DNA of 8,513 nucleotides from Bacillota bacterium (GTDB lineage Bacteria; Armatimonadota; Hebobacteria; Hebobacterales; Hebobacteraceae), in contig JAUVSA010000079.1 of NCBI GenBank assembly GCA_030597345.1, positions 1 through 8,513 on the forward strand, given 5' to 3'. The first letter of the stretch is position 1; each line of letters begins with the position of its first letter. This document shows, one piece after another, positions 5,344 to 8,513 of this stretch. The position numbers and the translations under genes were made by a program. The notes under the pieces are model-generated. The model saw nothing but the letters and a program-made list of their open reading frames with translations. It was not told the origin of the DNA and did no database searches.

Positions 5344-6264
5344 CTACGATGCTTGCCACTTAGCCGCTTCCACCGTGTTCCGCAGCAGTATCGCCGTAGT
5401 CACCACCCCGACCCCTCCCGGCACCGGCGTGATCGCTGCCACTTTCTCCTTCGCGGCCTCGAAGTCCACATCCCCGTACGTCTTTGTCTTTCCCGTCTCC
5501 GGGTCTTTCACCCGGATCGTCGCCACATCAATCACGATGGCGCCTGGCTTCAGCATGTCTCCCGAGATCAACCCCGGCTTCACCCCCACCGCTGTCACCA
5601 GGATGTCCGCCCGGCGCGTGTGTGCGCCGAGGTCCCCTCGTTCGCTGGTCCCGATGTGGCAGACTGTCACCGTCGCGCCGGCCAGCCTGTCCGTCTTCCC
5701 CTTCGCATCGGCCGTAATGTACTTGTCCATCAGCAGCAAGGCAGCCGGCTTGCCAACAATCTCGCTGCTGCCGACCACCACGACTTCCTTCCCGTATGCG
5801 TCGACGCCCGAGGCGCGCACCATCTCGATTACGCTCATTGCCGTGCAGGGCGCCAGCTTCGGCTGCCCCAAGACGACCTGGCCGAGATTGGCCGGACTCA
5901 CACCATCAACATCCTTCCGCGGATCGATCAGCGCCTGCGCTTCCGCTCCGTTTATCCCCTTCGGCACGGGCATCAGCAGGAGCAGGCCGTGCACGCTGTC
6001 GTCAGCGTTCCGTCGCTCAATTGCGCCCGCCAGATCCGCCTGCGAGATATCCGCGGAGAGTTGCTCGAGCTCGTAGTCGATCCCCACCGCCGCGCACGCC
6101 TTCTCCTGCGCGCCGGCATAGAACTTTGCCCCTGGGTTCTCGCCGGCCAGAATCGCCACCAGCTTAGGGGTCGCCCCCTTCGCCTTCAGGCCCTCCACCT
6201 CGGCCTTCACCTGCGCGCGGATCTCCTCCGCAATCGGCTTCCCTTCCAGCAGCTTCGCACTCAC
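5344..6264 (-). CDS. folD: 5,10-methylene-THF dehydrogenase (FolD family), probably without cyclohydrolase activity
   Basis: This protein interconverts 5,10-methenyl-THF and 5,10-methylene-THF with a nicotinamide cofactor. It has 306 residues from a GTG start that overlaps the fchA stop (GTGA); an upstream in-frame start at 6360 would only add fchA-overlapping sequence with no family similarity. The fold is visible: SAKLLEGKPIAEEI at the start, KDVDGVSPANLG with Asp120, the Rossmann loop VVGSSEIVGKP, and PGGVGVVTTAILLRNTVEAAK at the end. Key departures: the catalytic lysine of YxxxK (human Lys56) is Gln53 in YAGAQEK, and the VQLPLP glutamine (human Gln100) is Leu97 in LLLMPVP. Asp125 is kept as Asp120. 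The human NADP-phosphate contacts Arg173 and Ser197 are Ser166 and Ile204. Relative to the usual family, about 12 residues are inserted around 180-192. The adjacent fchA would supply the missing cyclohydrolase step. The gene stops with TAG. Confidence 0.94.
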   Translation of the reverse strand: MSAKLLEGKPIAEEIRAQVKAEVEGLKAKGATPKLVAILAGENPGAKFYAGAQEKACAAVGIDYELEQLSADISQADLAGAIERRNADDSVHGLLLLMPVPKGINGAEAQALIDPRKDVDGVSPANLGQVVLGQPKLAPCTAMSVIEMVRASGVDAYGKEVVVVGSSEIVGKPAALLLMDKYITADAKGKTDRLAGATVTVCHIGTSERGDLGAHTRRADILVTAVGVKPGLISGDMLKPGAIVIDVATIRVKDPETGKTKTYGDVDFEAAKEKVAAITPVPGGVGVVTTAILLRNTVEAAKWQAS

Positions 6265-6902
6265 TTTCCCTCGCCTTTCACGCTCCGATTCACCTTCTCC
6301 CAGACGTCTCCCGCCAGCCGCGTCCCCGCGTGCAGCCGCGGCGCGATCTCCCGCCGGCACGCCGCATTGTAGTCCTCATCTTTGATGTAGGCCAGGTTGA
6401 TCTCGACATTCAGCGCCGCGCACTCCATCGCCGCCAGCGCGAACTTCGCGGCGACCCCCACATCGGTGATCAGATTCGGATTCCCCTTCTCTAGCATCTC
6501 CCCCGCGACCTCGAGCACCCCGTGACACGCCCGCACCACTGCCCTCGGCACCTCCGCGGCAGCCTTCAGCGCATCCTGCATTGCCGTCCGCCGCGCGGCC
6601 TTCTGCTCGTCCGTCTCTCGCGGCATCTTCTGTGCCGCCACAACCTGCCCGTAGGCCTCCGTGTCATCCTGGGTCAGCCGCTCGAGCTCTCCCCGCAGCC
6701 GCTCCGACTCCGCGAGCAGTCGCTGAACATCCTCCTCCACGCCGGCGAACTTCTCCCTCCCCACCGTGAAGTTCGCAACCATGCTGTTCAGCGCCGCTCC
6801 CAGCGCTCCCGCCAGCGCCGCCGCGCTCCCGCCGCCGGGCGTGGCCTCTCCCGAGGCAAGCGCATCGCTGTAGGTCTTCAGGGGCTCCTCAAGGTATCCC
6901 AT
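6261..6902 (-). CDS. fchA: Methenyltetrahydrofolate cyclohydrolase (FchA, cyclodeaminase family)
   Basis: The protein belongs to the formiminotransferase-cyclodeaminase C-terminal family. In acetogens its member FchA interconverts 10-formyl-THF and 5,10-methenyl-THF. At 213 residues it is of normal length. The hallmark is ATPGGGSAAALAGALGAAL near residues 20-38, followed by SMVANFTVGR, a mostly helical middle, and NPNLITDVGVAAKFALAAME around 140-160, which is typical of the family. The ATG lies 4 bases after the fhs stop, and its own stop overlaps the folD GTG. The family also includes formimidoyl-THF cyclodeaminases of histidine or glycine-related degradation. Placement between fhs and folD, beside a FolD that lacks the cyclohydrolase residues, favours the cyclohydrolase role. 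Confidence 0.93.
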   Translation of the reverse strand: MGYLEEPLKTYSDALASGEATPGGGSAAALAGALGAALNSMVANFTVGREKFAGVEEDVQRLLAESERLRGELERLTQDDTEAYGQVVAAQKMPRETDEQKAARRTAMQDALKAAAEVPRAVVRACHGVLEVAGEMLEKGNPNLITDVGVAAKFALAAMECAALNVEINLAYIKDEDYNAACRREIAPRLHAGTRLAGDVWEKVNRSVKGEGK

Positions 6903-6906
6903 CAGT

Positions 6907-8513
6907 CTAGAACAACCCCACTACACGACCCTCGCTGTCTATGTCCACATTCAGCGCCGCCGGCTTGCTCGGCAGCCCCGGCATCGTGCTGAACGTGCCC
7001 AACAACGGGAACAGGAATCCTGCCCCCGCGCTCGGACGGATATCTCGCACCGGCACCCGGAAGCCTGTGGGCCGGCCCTTCAGACTCGAATCGTGAGAGA
7101 GCGACAGATGCGTTTTCGCCATACAGATGGGCAGCTTATCCAGCCCCCACTTCGTGAAGGCCTCGATCTTCCGTTCCGCGGTCCGGTGGTAATCCACCCC
7201 GTCCGCCCCGTAGATCCGCGTGGCGATCGTCTCGATCTTCTCCTTGATTGACATATCATCCGGATACAGCAGCTTGAAGTCGAGCGGCTTCTCGCAGGCC
7301 GCCACCACGGCCTCTGCCAGCTCCGTGCCGCCTTCGCCGCCCTTTGCCCAGACGTCGGACATGTAAGCCCCCTCCGCGCCTGCCTCGACCGCCTTCTCCT
7401 GAATCAGCTTGATCTCGGCATCCGTATCCTCCGTGAACCGGTTGACCGCCACCACCACTGGCACTCCGAAGAGCCGCGCGTTCTCGATGTGCTTGGTCAA
7501 ATTCGCGCAGCCCTTCTCCAGCGCCGGCAGGTTCTCTTCCAGCATCTCTTTCGGCAGCGGCCTGCCCGGGCGAACCGTCCCCAATCCCCCGTGCATCTTC
7601 AGTGCCCGCACCGTCGCCACGATCACCACACAGTTGGGTACGAGCCCGCTCACCCGGCACTTGATGTTGAAGAACTTCTCCATCCCGCAGTCCGCGCCGA
7701 ATCCCGACTCCGTCACCACATAGTCGGCCAGCTTCAGCGCCATCCTGTCCGCAATGATCGAGGAGTTCCCGTGCGCGATGTTGGCAAACGGCCCTGCATG
7801 CACTAACCCCGGAGTATTCTCGAGCGTCTGCATCAAGTTCGGCAGCAGCGCATCCTTCATCAACACGCACATCGCGCCGGCCGCTCCGAGCTGCTCCGCA
7901 GTAACCGGCTCTCCCTCGTAGGTCTGCGCAACGATGATGCTCCCCAACCGTTTGCGCAAGTCCTGCAGATCCGTCGCCAGCGCGAGAATCGCCATTACCT
8001 CGCTCGCGACGCTGATGTCGAACCCCGTCTCCCGCGGCACGCGGTTCTCGCCGCCCAGCCCCGAAACAATGTTGTAGACTCCCCACTTATCATTCAGATC
8101 GATGACGCGCCGCCACGATATCGTGCGGGGGTCGATGTTGAGCTGATTCCCGTGCTTCAGGTGCCCATCGATCATCGCCGCCAGCAGGTTGTTCGTGATG
8201 CTCACCGCGTGCACGTCCCCCGTGAGGTGGAGGTTGAAGTCCTCCATCGGCACCACCTGGGAATAGCCTCCGCCGGCCGCGCCTCCCTTGATCCCAAAAA
8301 CCGGTCCCAGGCTCGGCTGGCGGATGCAGGTCAGCACCCTCTTGCCCAACACCCCAAGCGCCTGCGACACCCCGATGGTCGTTACTGTCTTCCCCTCCCC
8401 CAACGGCGTCGGCGTGATCGCCGTCACATCTATGTACTTCCCGCTCGGCCGATCCTTGAGCCGCTCCAAGATACTCAGATGCACCTTCGCCTTCCACCGG
8501 CCGTAGTAGTCCA
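6907..8513 (-). CDS. fhs: Formate--tetrahydrofolate ligase, N-terminus cut by window edge
   Basis: The enzyme activates formate with ATP onto THF to give 10-formyl-THF, the entry of the methyl branch. The frame stays open to the right window edge, reading DYYGRWKAKVHLSILERLKDR. The GTG at 8484 is therefore an internal valine and roughly the first 30 residues of the usual ~555 are missing. Motifs present: the nucleotide loop TPTPLGEGKTVTTIG, the signature GIKGGAAGGGYSQVVPMED, the second signature VATVRALKMHGG, then KLPICMAKTHLSLS, GFRVPVRDIRPSAGAGF and the usual C-terminal ending VVGLF. The stop is TAG and fchA begins 4 bases later. As the most upstream gene visible, it may head the operon, but the promoter is outside the window. 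Nothing looks truncated or divergent within the visible part. Confidence 0.97.
   Translation of the reverse strand, partial: DYYGRWKAKVHLSILERLKDRPSGKYIDVTAITPTPLGEGKTVTTIGVSQALGVLGKRVLTCIRQPSLGPVFGIKGGAAGGGYSQVVPMEDFNLHLTGDVHAVSITNNLLAAMIDGHLKHGNQLNIDPRTISWRRVIDLNDKWGVYNIVSGLGGENRVPRETGFDISVASEVMAILALATDLQDLRKRLGSIIVAQTYEGEPVTAEQLGAAGAMCVLMKDALLPNLMQTLENTPGLVHAGPFANIAHGNSSIIADRMALKLADYVVTESGFGADCGMEKFFNIKCRVSGLVPNCVVIVATVRALKMHGGLGTVRPGRPLPKEMLEENLPALEKGCANLTKHIENARLFGVPVVVAVNRFTEDTDAEIKLIQEKAVEAGAEGAYMSDVWAKGGEGGTELAEAVVAACEKPLDFKLLYPDDMSIKEKIETIATRIYGADGVDYHRTAERKIEAFTKWGLDKLPICMAKTHLSLSHDSSLKGRPTGFRVPVRDIRPSAGAGFLFPLLGTFSTMPGLPSKPAALNVDIDSEGRVVGLF

Noticed and set aside
5320..5345. A Rho-independent terminator after folD (GTGGGCCAC inverted pair)
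   Set aside because: The pairing is only a few bases long and no T-run follows in the direction of transcription.
1596..6076. Long plus-strand open frames (up to ~490 codons) opposite the hydrogenase, metV and folD genes
   Set aside because: They are antisense shadows of high-GC coding sequence. Their translations are rich in Arg/Pro/Ser/His without any family motif, while the minus-strand frames match well-known enzymes throughout.
6264..6360. A longer FolD starting at 6360
   Set aside because: The extra 32 residues lie entirely inside fchA, are Arg/Gly/Ala-rich and match nothing in the FolD family. The GTG at 6264 gives the canonical N-terminus and a GTGA overlap.
1..8513. tRNA, rRNA, CRISPR arrays, insertion sequences, phage or plasmid functions
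   Set aside because: No repeat array, transposase, integrase or RNA-gene sequence was seen; nearly the whole window is accounted for by nine metabolic genes.

Overview
This 8.5-kb window is one dense, minus-strand Wood-Ljungdahl (reductive acetyl-CoA) operon from a bacterium with a high-GC genome (roughly 60% by eye). Reading in the direction of transcription, from the right edge to the left edge, the order is: fhs (formate-THF ligase, N-terminus outside the window), fchA (methenyl-THF cyclohydrolase), folD (methylene-THF dehydrogenase), [NiFe]-hydrogenase small subunit, hydrogenase large subunit, hydrogenase maturation protease, metV (interrupted by an in-frame amber codon), metF (methylene-THF reductase) and acsB (acetyl-CoA synthase, only the first ~181 residues present). 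Tetrahydrofolate-linked C1 enzymes and an acetyl-CoA synthase that keeps the N-terminal domain missing from archaeal CdhC both point to a bacterium. The phylum cannot be fixed from the sequence alone.

The genes form a pathway: formate -> 10-formyl-THF (Fhs) -> 5,10-methenyl-THF (FchA) -> 5,10-methylene-THF (FolD) -> 5-methyl-THF (MetVF), feeding acetyl-CoA synthase (AcsB). Gene junctions are tight: GTGA or ATGA overlaps, a 16-base overlap, or gaps of 3-40 bases. The one exception is a 116-base gap between folD and the hydrogenase. No gene on the plus strand is supported.

Three features stand out. (1) A soluble, Tat-less [NiFe] hydrogenase with its protease sits exactly between folD and metVF. 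In acetogens this is where the electron-input partner of MetVF is often found (RnfC2, or HdrABC/MvhD elsewhere). This suggests that H2 may supply electrons to the methyl branch. (2) FolD lacks both signature cyclohydrolase residues (Lys to Gln, Gln to Leu) and the usual NADP-phosphate residues. It is therefore probably a dehydrogenase only, with the neighbouring FchA doing the cyclohydrolase step. (3) metV carries a TAG codon between two halves of its conserved cysteine-rich domain, with the rest of the domain intact in the same frame. It is either a point mutation or assembly error, or a read-through/pyrrolysine-type codon.
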